Under the pieces are notes generated by a model. The model searched no databases. It saw nothing but the letters and a program-made list of their open reading frames with translations, and had not been told where the DNA came from. DNA of 64,000 bases from Oscillospiraceae bacterium (GTDB taxonomy: Bacteria > Bacillota > Clostridia > Oscillospirales > Acutalibacteraceae): the NCBI GenBank assembly GCA_902774035.1, contig CACYHA010000002.1, positions 1 to 64,000 on the forward strand, written 5' to 3'. The position numbers and the translations under genes were made by a program. Below, piece after piece: positions 44,311 through 52,530 of this stretch. The first letter of the stretch is position 1. Each line of letters starts with the position of its first letter.

Positions 44311-45615
44311 ATGACACTGGTTGAATTTTTTGATAAGGATGCAGCCGAAAATATTTGTTCCAGCCTTACAAAGGTGCCTGAACGCGTCATTCTGATCGGA
44401 GACAAAAAAATTGCGGCAAAACATGCCAAACGATATGAAGCTGTATTACGAGCAAGGGGCTTTGCGGTGGAGTTCCTTTTTCGCCCTGTAAATAAGAATC
44501 ATCTCCCAACGATTGTTGACGCACTGTTGGAAATCATTTCAACGTATGATGATTGTGTTTTTGATCTGACAGGAGGAGAGGATCTTTATCTTGTCGCAAT
44601 GGGCGTTGTTTTTGAGAAGCAGAGAACACAGGAAAAACAGGAAAAACAGAAAAAACAGAATATACAGATGCATCGGTTTAATATCAGCAACAATACGATT
44701 ACCGATGTTGACCAGGACGGACAAACCATTCTGACAGAAGAAGCGCCCAATCTCACTGTTGAAGAAATAATTCGGATCTATGGCGGAAAGATCGTCTGTG
44801 AGGGCGAAGCGAGAAACGCCACAAAGCATTGGGATATGAACGAAGACTTCAAACAAGACATTCAAGATATGTGGGATGTTTGCAAATACGATCCGGGACT
44901 TTGGAATGCGCAGATCTCTTTTCTTGCAGCCGTTGTCAGATTGGCCGGTGAAACGGATGATCTGAAGATTACAGTTCCGATGAGTTGTCTGAAGGACATG
45001 GTTTGCAGTAAAGACGGAGTTTTCATGCCGAACAGTCGGGTCATGAAAGAGCTTTCTCTTTACGGCTTGTTGGAGTCCTATGCCTGCAATGATGAGGTTT
45101 TTTCCGTTACATTTAAAAACCTGCAAGTAAAACGCTGTCTGACCGTTGAAGGGCAGGCGCTTGAGATGATAGTTTTTCTTACGGCGCTTGAGGCAGCGGA
45201 GGAAGACGGCACGAAGATCTACAATGATGTGATGAACGGCGTTTGCATTGACTGGGACGGTGAGCTCGGGACGGAACAAAACAGCGTTGATACCGAAAAT
45301 GAAATCGATGTTATTATGATGCATGGAATGGTTCCGGTTTTCGTGTCCTGTAAAAACGGCGCGGTTGATAAAAACGAACTGTACAAGTTAAATGCAGTTG
45401 CAACACGGTTCGGGGGCAAATATGTTAAAAAGGTTCTGATAGCGACTTCTCTTGATAACTCGGAGTCCGCAGATTATTTTCGGCAACGAGCGATCGATAT
45501 GAACATTCACCTCGTTGAAGGAGAAAAGAAAAACAATGTTTTTACTCCTTTTGCCGAGTTAAATAAGGATGCAATCGATCGGGTGATTCGCTCCCTTTGG
45601 TCAACTTCGAATTGA
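44311..45615 (+). CDS. Card1/Can2-like CARF-nuclease, DUF1887 family
   Basis: 434 aa. N-terminal CARF domain: VPERVILIGDKKIAAKHAK and the ligand-loop VFDLTGGEDLYLVAMG (about 72-87), typical of cyclic-oligoadenylate sensors. A winged-helix middle (about 195-270) follows. The C-terminal PD-(D/E)XK-type domain has TENEIDVIMMHG (about 327-338), PVFVSCKNG (about 340-348) and LNAVATRFGGKYVKKVLIAT. The ExK position reads S-C-K. Known relatives Card1 and Can2 cut DNA/RNA when bound to cyclic tetra-adenylate from type III CRISPR; no CRISPR array or Cas10 is seen here. ATG 44311 follows AAGGAG; GTG 44302 overlaps that site. Confidence 0.85.
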   Translation: MTLVEFFDKDAAENICSSLTKVPERVILIGDKKIAAKHAKRYEAVLRARGFAVEFLFRPVNKNHLPTIVDALLEIISTYDDCVFDLTGGEDLYLVAMGVVFEKQRTQEKQEKQKKQNIQMHRFNISNNTITDVDQDGQTILTEEAPNLTVEEIIRIYGGKIVCEGEARNATKHWDMNEDFKQDIQDMWDVCKYDPGLWNAQISFLAAVVRLAGETDDLKITVPMSCLKDMVCSKDGVFMPNSRVMKELSLYGLLESYACNDEVFSVTFKNLQVKRCLTVEGQALEMIVFLTALEAAEEDGTKIYNDVMNGVCIDWDGELGTEQNSVDTENEIDVIMMHGMVPVFVSCKNGAVDKNELYKLNAVATRFGGKYVKKVLIATSLDNSESADYFRQRAIDMNIHLVEGEKKNNVFTPFAELNKDAIDRVIRSLWSTSN

Positions 45616-45730
45616 ACAGCGCGAAGGTTATACCTGATATTTCGAAAAGCGCTGTAAGAGCTGCGTTTTTCGGTGAAAACTACGGTTATCATATAGAGCC
45701 TACAAGAATCAAAAAGAAAGGATGACGGAT

Positions 45731-48700
45731 ATGAAAAACAGTACACTGCTTGACAAGATCTTGGATTATGCAAAAACATTTGACAAGAAAAGCAAGGCAA
45801 CCCTTACGGCGGAGCGTTATCTGGTGTCGGTGATTGAGGTTGTGACAGGGGATACCGCAATCGAGATCAGTGGGGAGGAAAAGAACAAACTGCTCACGCT
45901 TTTACAGAAAAATCTTTCTTCAGATGGCCTGAGCATTGAAAAGGCGAAGGAGATCCTGCTTGCACACATCGACCAAAAAGAGGAATCCTCCTATCTTGAG
46001 GGAATCTATATTCAGCAATGCTCCTTTAAAGCGAAAAAGATAGCAAAGGATCGGGGGAAGTCCGAACTGTCGCCGGATATTTTGCTTGAATGTATATTCA
46101 ATGAACCGAATGATTTTATTAAAAACAGTGTTTTTCACGGTTTGAAAACCGAAAAACAAGATGATACGGCGCCTGAATTTCTCGGAGAGATCGATAAAAG
46201 TCTGAGCGATCTTTTAGAGGAAGAAGGAAAAGAAGAGGAAGCCGACAAAGAAGAGAAAAAAGAGACGGAAGAGAAAGAAGAGAAAGAAGAGCCCGAGCCT
46301 CCTGCAGATCCCAGACTTTCCGTTGAAAACCTGACAAAAAGAGTGCGCGAGATCCGAGATCAGCTCAGTGAAGTTGTTTTCGAGCAGGAAAACGCAATCG
46401 GTGTTTTCACTTCCGGATTGTTTCAGTCTGAATTGATTGCTGCGACGGATAAAGCAAGAACTCGCCCAGCCGGAACGTTCCTGTTTGCAGGCCCGCCGGG
46501 TGTTGGCAAAACCTTTTTGGTGAACAATATTGTTAAGGTTCTCGGCATGCAGAACTGCTTCAAGGTTTTTGATATGAGCGAATATGCCGACCCGCAATCT
46601 TATCTGGATCTGATCGGATTCGGCGATAACTATAAGAGCCCGCAGGAAGGTTTGTTGACCGGGTTTGTCAAAAAGCACCCAAAGTGTATTTTGCTCTTTG
46701 ACGAGATCGAAAAAGCACATGTAACGACGATCCATTTGTTTTTGCAGATCCTTGATGAAGGGGTGCTGACAGACAGCAAACGACAGGAACGAGTATCGTT
46801 TAAGGACGCATTGATTTTCTTTACAACGAATGCAGGAAAAGAATTGTACAATGCTCCAGATGCATATGACTTTTCGGGTACGCCGAGAAAAGTCATTTTA
46901 AAAGCGCTGCAAAAAGACGTCAATCCGGCTACTCAGCAACCGTTCTTCCCGGCGGCGCTCTGCTCTCGTTTTGCATCCGGAAATGTCGTAATGTTCAATC
47001 AGATATCGGCAAGCGGTTTGCGTAAAATTGCTGAAACTGAGATTCAAAAACAGGCAGACCATTTTACAAATGAATACGGCATAGAGGTTCGTCTGGATCC
47101 GGAGGTGTTTACTGCGCTGATGTTTGCGGAGGGCGGCAATGCCGACGCCAGATCTCTGCGAGGACGCGCCGAACGATTCTTTGACGATGAGATTTTTGAA
47201 CTGTTTCGGTTTTTGGCGTCCGAAGAGCATCCGGGGAATATTTCCGAACTGGAGACGATTCACTTTAACGTTGAATCTCCTTCAGACCCGGAGGTCTCTT
47301 CTCTGTTTGGAAACGGTGAAGAGCACCATGTTTTGATGTTTGCGGAAGACGGGGTTATCAAAAAATATGAAGCATGCTGTTCCGGCATCCATATTTGCAG
47401 TGCGCAGGACCTTGCCTCGGTAAAGCAGCAGCTCAGCAGCAATTCATTCGGCTTTGTGGTTATTGATTTGCTTTTTGGAACGCCGGGTGTGAAAAAGTTT
47501 TTGAACATTGAAGACGTCAGCTCTACTGCGCGTGACGTGTTTCGATATATTCGTGAAAAGCATGCAGATCTTCCGGTCTTTATTCTTCAGCACAACGAAA
47601 GCCTTTTGAGCAAGGAGGAGCAGAAGTCGCTGCTGAAGGAAGGTGCGCGGGGCTTTATCATGCCGGGAGAGGAGGAGTCTGTCTTTTCTGACGAGATTTG
47701 CCGCATCTGCACAAGGCTCTATCAGCAGGCAAGCATGAAGAAACTTGCCAGTTCGAATCGACTGATCAGCTATGAAACCGGACAGAATGTCAGCGACGAC
47801 GGGAAAAGCGCTGAAATCACTTTGTTTGATTTTGCGCTGTCTACGGCCGTCGAAGCGGAGGATACACGAAATGTGATGAGCAATGTTTCTAAGCCCAATG
47901 TGAAATTCGACGAAATCATCGGTGCTGAGAACGCAAAAGAAGAATTGCAATTCTTTATTGATTATTTGAAAGATCCGAAACAGTTTGTTGAAAGCGGTTT
48001 AAGAACACCGCGCGGAGTATTGCTTTATGGTCCGCCGGGTACCGGAAAAACGATGCTTGCGAAGGCGGTCGCAAGTGAGGCCGGTGTAACATTCATCTCT
48101 GCGGAAGGAAATCAGTTCATCAAAAAATACATCGGTGAGGGAAAAGACGATCTGCACGACTTGTTTGCTGTTGCTCGCAAGTATGCACCTGCGATTATCT
48201 TTATTGATGAGTTTGAAGCAATTGCCAAGGAGCGCAGAGGTGGAGAACACTCCATGTCGAACGGTGAAGATGTATTGACTGCGCTGCTGACCGAAATGGA
48301 CGGTTTTCATACCGATATCGCCCATCCGGTATTTGTACTGGCGGCGACAAATTTTGAAATCACGCCCGGCACCGGGAAATCGCTCGACCAGGCTTTGCTT
48401 CGAAGGTTTGACAGCAAGATCTGCGTCGACCTACCCAACAAGCAGGAACGCATTCGGTTTATTCGGAAAAAAAGCTCCGGCAGCAAGGCCTTTGAAATCA
48501 GCGACGCGGAAATTGAAAGCATCGCTCTGCGGTCAACCGGTATGAGTCTGGCCGATCTTGATTCTGTTATGGAGCTTTCCCTTCGAACGGCAATCCGAAA
48601 CACCGACAAAAAAGTTACGGATCAGGTTTTGGATGAAGCGTTTGAAACTTTCATCGGCGGCGAAGAGAAAGGTTGGGACAAGGAACAGTTGATGCGCACC

Positions 48701-49225
48701 GCGCGGCACGAAGCGGGTCACGCCTTCCTTTGCTGGCACAGCGGTGAAACGCCAACCTACGTTACTGTTGTAGCGAGGGGGGATCACGGGGGCTACATGC
48801 TTCATGATACGGACGAAGGCAAGAAGATCTTCACGAAAGAAGAACTACTTTCAAGAATTCGGGTCGCACTTGGAGGACGTGCCGCCGAACTCGTCTATTA
48901 CGGCGAAAAAGACGGTGTTTCGACCGGCGCGAGCGGAGACCTCGCTTCCGCAACCGGATTGGCAAGACAAATCATCTGCACCTATGGTATGGACGAAAGT
49001 TTCGGCCTTGCTGTGATTGATTCGCAGGCGGCCAGAGAGGGAGAGCTCTCTCTTGAGGTGCGGAAAGCGGTCAACCAGATTCTGGAGAAAGAGATGAATC
49101 ATGCCATAAAAATCATTGAAGAGAACAGGCTGTTGATTGATGCGCTTGTGAGTCGACTGATGTCCGATAACCATCTGAACGGCGATGAGATCCAACACAT
49201 TTTCGAGTCGACTTCAAAGGGTTAA
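45731..49225 (+). CDS. Hybrid AAA+ protease: Clp-N-like, ClpB-D2-like, receiver-like, FtsH AAA and M41 peptidase
   Basis: 1164 aa, without a transmembrane segment, unlike FtsH. Residues 1-about 135 resemble a Clp N-domain (LTAERYLVSVIEV...LSPDILLECIF). An acidic linker (about 158-190) follows. Residues about 195-500 form a ClpB D2-type AAA: GPPGVGKT (about 254), ILLFDEIEKAH (about 319), sensor FFTTNAG. About 530-665 resembles a receiver fold (HHVLMFAEDG...FVVIDLLFG...VFILQHNES...GARGFIMPG). The FtsH AAA has GPPGTGKT (about 766), IIFIDEFEAI (about 822) and the SRH LLRRFD; M41 has HEAGH (about 993) and the third zinc ligand in GASGDLASAT (about 1065). ATG 45731 is favoured over 45722 by AAAGG spacing. 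Confidence 0.88.
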   Translation: MKNSTLLDKILDYAKTFDKKSKATLTAERYLVSVIEVVTGDTAIEISGEEKNKLLTLLQKNLSSDGLSIEKAKEILLAHIDQKEESSYLEGIYIQQCSFKAKKIAKDRGKSELSPDILLECIFNEPNDFIKNSVFHGLKTEKQDDTAPEFLGEIDKSLSDLLEEEGKEEEADKEEKKETEEKEEKEEPEPPADPRLSVENLTKRVREIRDQLSEVVFEQENAIGVFTSGLFQSELIAATDKARTRPAGTFLFAGPPGVGKTFLVNNIVKVLGMQNCFKVFDMSEYADPQSYLDLIGFGDNYKSPQEGLLTGFVKKHPKCILLFDEIEKAHVTTIHLFLQILDEGVLTDSKRQERVSFKDALIFFTTNAGKELYNAPDAYDFSGTPRKVILKALQKDVNPATQQPFFPAALCSRFASGNVVMFNQISASGLRKIAETEIQKQADHFTNEYGIEVRLDPEVFTALMFAEGGNADARSLRGRAERFFDDEIFELFRFLASEEHPGNISELETIHFNVESPSDPEVSSLFGNGEEHHVLMFAEDGVIKKYEACCSGIHICSAQDLASVKQQLSSNSFGFVVIDLLFGTPGVKKFLNIEDVSSTARDVFRYIREKHADLPVFILQHNESLLSKEEQKSLLKEGARGFIMPGEEESVFSDEICRICTRLYQQASMKKLASSNRLISYETGQNVSDDGKSAEITLFDFALSTAVEAEDTRNVMSNVSKPNVKFDEIIGAENAKEELQFFIDYLKDPKQFVESGLRTPRGVLLYGPPGTGKTMLAKAVASEAGVTFISAEGNQFIKKYIGEGKDDLHDLFAVARKYAPAIIFIDEFEAIAKERRGGEHSMSNGEDVLTALLTEMDGFHTDIAHPVFVLAATNFEITPGTGKSLDQALLRRFDSKICVDLPNKQERIRFIRKKSSGSKAFEISDAEIESIALRSTGMSLADLDSVMELSLRTAIRNTDKKVTDQVLDEAFETFIGGEEKGWDKEQLMRTARHEAGHAFLCWHSGETPTYVTVVARGDHGGYMLHDTDEGKKIFTKEELLSRIRVALGGRAAELVYYGEKDGVSTGASGDLASATGLARQIICTYGMDESFGLAVIDSQAAREGELSLEVRKAVNQILEKEMNHAIKIIEENRLLIDALVSRLMSDNHLNGDEIQHIFESTSKG

Positions 49226-49676
49226 GCGACAGTTTCAGAAGCTTTCTGACGGGCGGAGGAGTATTTTTAAAGAGAAACCTTTGCCTTTCCTGTTAGTTGA
49301 TCAGCGATTACTTAGAACGTTTCGGCTTAAAAAAAGATGATATTTGTTGTCTGTAGTTGCTTTTGCGGATGGAAACGGCAGACATTCAAATGACAAAGCA
49401 AATCCGGAAGTATGAAGCAGCCGCTCATTCATGCAAATGCGAAAAATTTGACGAGCAAGTTTTCTGTCGTTTTGCACGGAGATCTCTTGAAAGCCGGCAG
49501 GCTTCTGCGGGATGATCTCTGCTGCATCTGACAAAGATTTGCCCGTCAATTTTTTCAAACCGGGAAAACCAGCGGTTTCTTTGACGTTTTTCAGCTTTTG
49601 GAGCTCGGCGCGTGGCACGCGCCCCTTGCATTCTCCGCCGAACTGTGCTATGATACCTCTGAAAGGAGATGTTTTC
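49226..49676. other. Intergenic region after operon B
   Basis: No gene is supported in these 451 bases. A promoter for the next gene lies at 49626-49654. Open frames on the minus strand have no ribosome site or recognisable product, and no direct repeat of the tRNA-Leu 3' end is present. Confidence 0.5.
49626..49654 (+). promoter_or_regulatory. Promoter of the FN3 protein gene
   Basis: TTGCAT at 49626-49631, 17-base spacer, TATGAT at 49649-49654; GAAAGGAG follows before the ATG at 49677. Confidence 0.6.
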
Positions 49677-50588
49677 ATGAAACGCATTTTTACCCTTCTG
49701 CTCGCCCTGCTTGTGGTCTTCGGCGCGGCTCTGCCCGCCTTTGCCGGGGAGAAAAACAGCTATCTTGCGGGAGAAACCTCCCTCGCCGCGATCCCGTCGC
49801 TGAAAATTTCCACCGGCGGAAAGGCGAAGCAGCTCGTTCTGAAATGGAGTGCCGTGCCCCGCGCCGACGGCTACGAGGTTTTCCGCAGCACGAGCGGCAA
49901 AAGCGGCAGTTATCAGCCCATTGCCGACGAGGGCGGCACAACGTACACCGACACGGGACTGAAGAACTCCACCGCCTACTACTATGCCGTGCGCGCCTAT
50001 GCCTGGACGGGGGAGCGGACGGTTTACAGTCCCATGAAAAAGGCGAATCTTTCGACGCGGATCACGAAAACCTTTGCCGCCGACCGCTTCGTGAAGACCT
50101 GGAAGGCCATGGACAGGTTCACCAACGCCTTCCGCTCCGGCGAGGACGCGATCCAGAAGACCCGCAGCGGCTGGTACGGCTACTACTTTCCCTTCACGCT
50201 CAAGGGCTGCAGCACCAAGGCGGACGCCGTGAAGTTTTTGCGCGCCTATTTCACCAAGGCGGCGGCAAAGCGGATCGCGAACTTCTACCTCAAGGAGATC
50301 GGCGGCAAGCTCTACATCTGGTTGCCGGAAGATCCCGGCTCCATCGGCACGCTGGTGATCAACGACGTGACGACCCGCAAGATCAGCTACGCCGACAAGC
50401 GAGCGATCTGCAAGTTCGGCACATGGTTCGTTCCGCTCTTCGGCGCGGAGGAGACCGATCCGTTGGAGTATGTTGCCGTCAGGTTCGCGCTGGACTATGA
50501 AAGCGGAAGCTGGCGCTTCGACGACGACGGCTGGTACAACTTCGATTTCAGCTACACGTCCCTCATTACCCCGAACGACGGAAAATAA
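49677..50588 (+). CDS. Secreted fibronectin type III protein
   Basis: 303 aa. Signal peptide MKRIFTLLLALLVVFGAALP ending AFA-G near residue 24. Residues about 37-122 form an FN3 domain of the clostridial type: KQLVLKWSAVPRADGYEVFR, TYTDTGLKNSTAYYYAVRAY. Residues about 130-290 form an unrecognised domain with WYGYYFPFTLKGCST and WRFDDDGWYNFDFSY. No anchor is visible, so it is secreted or held by partners. Own promoter and terminator. Confidence 0.8.
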   Translation: MKRIFTLLLALLVVFGAALPAFAGEKNSYLAGETSLAAIPSLKISTGGKAKQLVLKWSAVPRADGYEVFRSTSGKSGSYQPIADEGGTTYTDTGLKNSTAYYYAVRAYAWTGERTVYSPMKKANLSTRITKTFAADRFVKTWKAMDRFTNAFRSGEDAIQKTRSGWYGYYFPFTLKGCSTKADAVKFLRAYFTKAAAKRIANFYLKEIGGKLYIWLPEDPGSIGTLVINDVTTRKISYADKRAICKFGTWFVPLFGAEETDPLEYVAVRFALDYESGSWRFDDDGWYNFDFSYTSLITPNDGK

Positions 50589-50605
50589 CACAGAAAACAA
50601 GAAAT

Positions 50606-50646
50606 CCCCGCCGGAGACGAAAGGTTCCCGGCGGGGGTTGTTTTGT
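50606..50646. terminator. Terminator between convergent genes
   Basis: CCCCGCCGG (50606-50614) pairs with CCGGCGGGG (50628-50636), followed by a T-rich run on the plus strand. Confidence 0.75.
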
Positions 50647-50662
50647 TTTTCTGACAGCTCGC

Positions 50663-51868
50663 TTACCGCATCAGGCGGCGGATCACGGCCTCGCAGTCGG
50701 CCTCGTTCATGATCTTCGGCACGGGGTAGAGCGGATTCGCTTCCTTCAGTGCGCGCTTGACAAGGATCGGCAGGTCCTCTTCCTTGATCTGCTCAAAGCC
50801 GTCGGGGATGTTCATCCGGCGGTTCATCTCGCGGATCTCCTCGATGAAGGCCTTGGCCTTCTCTTCGTCGGAGCCGACCTTGCAGGTGCCGGTCATTTCG
50901 GACAGGCGAGCCAGACGGAACCAGGCTTTTTCACCGTAATAATCCAGCACATAGGGCAGGATGACGGACATGGCAAGCCCGTGGGGGATGCCGTACATGC
51001 CGCCGAGATTGTGGCCGATGGCGTGGACATAGCCCACATAGGCGCGGGTGAAGGCCATGCCGGCGTAGTAGGACGCTTTGAGCATCGTGTTGCGGGCGTC
51101 CATGTCCTTGCCGTTGGCATAGGCTTTTTCCAGCGAGGTGAAGATCATCTTCACAGCCTTTTCGGCGTAGACCTCCGTGCTTCTGACGTTGCTCTTGCCG
51201 ATATAGGCTTCGACAGCGTGGGTCAGCGCATCCATGCCGGTGGTGGAGGTGATGTGCGGGGGAAGACCGATGGTCAGCTCGGGATCGAGCACCGCAAACT
51301 TCGGGCGCAGCTTCGGGTCGTTGATCGCGTTCTTCTCGTGGGTTTCCGGATCGGAGACCACGGCGGCGACGGTCGTTTCGGAGCCGGTGCCGGCGGTGGT
51401 GGGAACCGCAAAGAGAATGGCGGGCTTGTGGAAGACGCGCAGAGTGCCGCGCATCTGGCGCACGCTGGTGCGCGGATTGGTCACGCGGGCAGCCGCAGCC
51501 TTGGCGCAGTCCATCGGGGAGCCGCCGCCGAAGGCGATCACGGCCTGGCAGTTGTTGTCGATGTACATCTGCTTGGCGTCTTCGATGTTGCCGATCGTCG
51601 GGTTCGGCTGGGTGCCGTCATAGACCACGTATTCCACGCCGGCTTCGTCCAGCTTTTCATACAGACCGTCGAGCAGGTGCAGTCCGGTCAGACCCTTGTC
51701 GGTCACGACCAGCACTTTGTTGATGTTTTTGGACTTGATGAGGGCCGGCAGACGCTTCACGGCGCCCGGGCCTTCCAGCAGTTCGGGTTCCGACCAGTCG
51801 AAGATGAACATGGCATACTTCATCACGAACTGGAAGGTTCTGTAATACGCTTTCTTCAATTGCCACAT
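50663..51868 (-). CDS. Iron-containing alcohol dehydrogenase (group III)
   Basis: 401 aa. NAD(P)H-dependent reduction of an aldehyde or ketone. Features: VTDKGL and FGGGSPMDCAKAAA (about 106-119; dinucleotide binding), VPTTAGTGSETT (about 154-165), FAVLDPEL, DALTHAVEAY (about 214-223) and metal ligands in HAIGHNLGGMYGIPHGLAM (about 281-299). Substrate cannot be predicted; butanol/ethanol dehydrogenases of fermenters belong here. ATG 51868 follows AAAGGAAG. Confidence 0.92.
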   Translation of the reverse strand: MWQLKKAYYRTFQFVMKYAMFIFDWSEPELLEGPGAVKRLPALIKSKNINKVLVVTDKGLTGLHLLDGLYEKLDEAGVEYVVYDGTQPNPTIGNIEDAKQMYIDNNCQAVIAFGGGSPMDCAKAAAARVTNPRTSVRQMRGTLRVFHKPAILFAVPTTAGTGSETTVAAVVSDPETHEKNAINDPKLRPKFAVLDPELTIGLPPHITSTTGMDALTHAVEAYIGKSNVRSTEVYAEKAVKMIFTSLEKAYANGKDMDARNTMLKASYYAGMAFTRAYVGYVHAIGHNLGGMYGIPHGLAMSVILPYVLDYYGEKAWFRLARLSEMTGTCKVGSDEEKAKAFIEEIREMNRRMNIPDGFEQIKEEDLPILVKRALKEANPLYPVPKIMNEADCEAVIRRLMR

Positions 51869-51983
51869 GGGAAAAACTTCCTTTCTCCTGTTTAATAAAA
51901 CCATTTTACACTTTTTTGCGCCGTTTTGCAAGAGCAAACGGAGATTTTTGAAAGAAAAACTCTGTGGGAATTGCGGCGGCCCG

Positions 51984-52012
51984 AAAAAAGAGCGCAGCCG
52001 TTTGGCTGCCGC
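51984..52012 (-). terminator. Rho-independent terminator of the dCMP deaminase transcript
   Basis: Minus strand: GCGGCAGCC-aaac-GGCTGCGC followed by TCTTTTTT, directly after the stop codon. Confidence 0.85.
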
Positions 52013-52013
52013 G

Positions 52014-52511
52014 TCAGACCTTTTCTTCATCCAGCGCGATCACAATGGAAGAGCGCGTCGGGGTGAGCTTGCGCAGTTGCACGCCGGCCGCGCGGAACAT
52101 CCGCTTGGAGGCGCGGGTCATGGGGGAATCGGCGTACTTGTCGGAGAGATAGACGACCTCCCGGATGCCGCACTGGATGATCGCCTTGGCGCACTCGTTG
52201 CAGGGAAAGAGTGCAACATAGATCCGGCAGCCGCGCAGATCCGCGCCGGCGTTGTTGAGGATGGCGTTCAGCTCCGCGTGGCAGACATAGGGATACTTTG
52301 TGTCGATGGCTTCGCCCTCGCGCTCCCAGGGAAATTCGTCGTCGCTGCAGCCCACGGGAAAGCCGTTGTAGCCGACGGACATGATCTTGTTGTGCTCGTT
52401 GACAATGCAGGCGCCCACCTGCGTGTTGGGATCCTTGCTGCGATAGGATGAAAGCAGGGCGACGCCCATGAAGTATTCATCCCAGGTCAGATAATCGCTG
52501 CGCTTTGCCAT
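52014..52511 (-). CDS. dCMP deaminase family protein (ComEB-like)
   Basis: 165 aa. Zinc deaminase: the catalytic His-Ala-Glu is in [13 protein letters not shown] (about 82-94) and the PCxxC zinc site in [11 protein letters not shown] (about 112-122). An N-terminal extra zinc-binding region and [20 protein letters not shown] are typical of dCMP deaminases, which supply dUMP for thymidylate synthesis. It is the last gene of a zapA-U32-deaminase run. Confidence 0.9.
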   Translation of the reverse strand: MAKRSDYLTWDEYFMGVALLSSYRSKDPNTQVGACIVNEHNKIMSVGYNGFPVGCSDDEFPWEREGEAIDTKYPYVCHAELNAILNNAGADLRGCRIYVALFPCNECAKAIIQCGIREVVYLSDKYADSPMTRASKRMFRAAGVQLRKLTPTRSSIVIALDEEKV

Positions 52512-52530
52512 AGCTGTACCTCTTTTCGTT

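Noticed and set aside
42648-49676. Integrative element bounded by tRNA-Leu att sites
   Set aside because: No integrase gene and no repeat of the tRNA 3' end (GGGTTCAAGTCCCG...) was found downstream.
49301-49687. 128-codon minus-strand frame after operon B
   Set aside because: No RBS, no recognisable product, and it overlaps the promoter and start of the FN3 gene.
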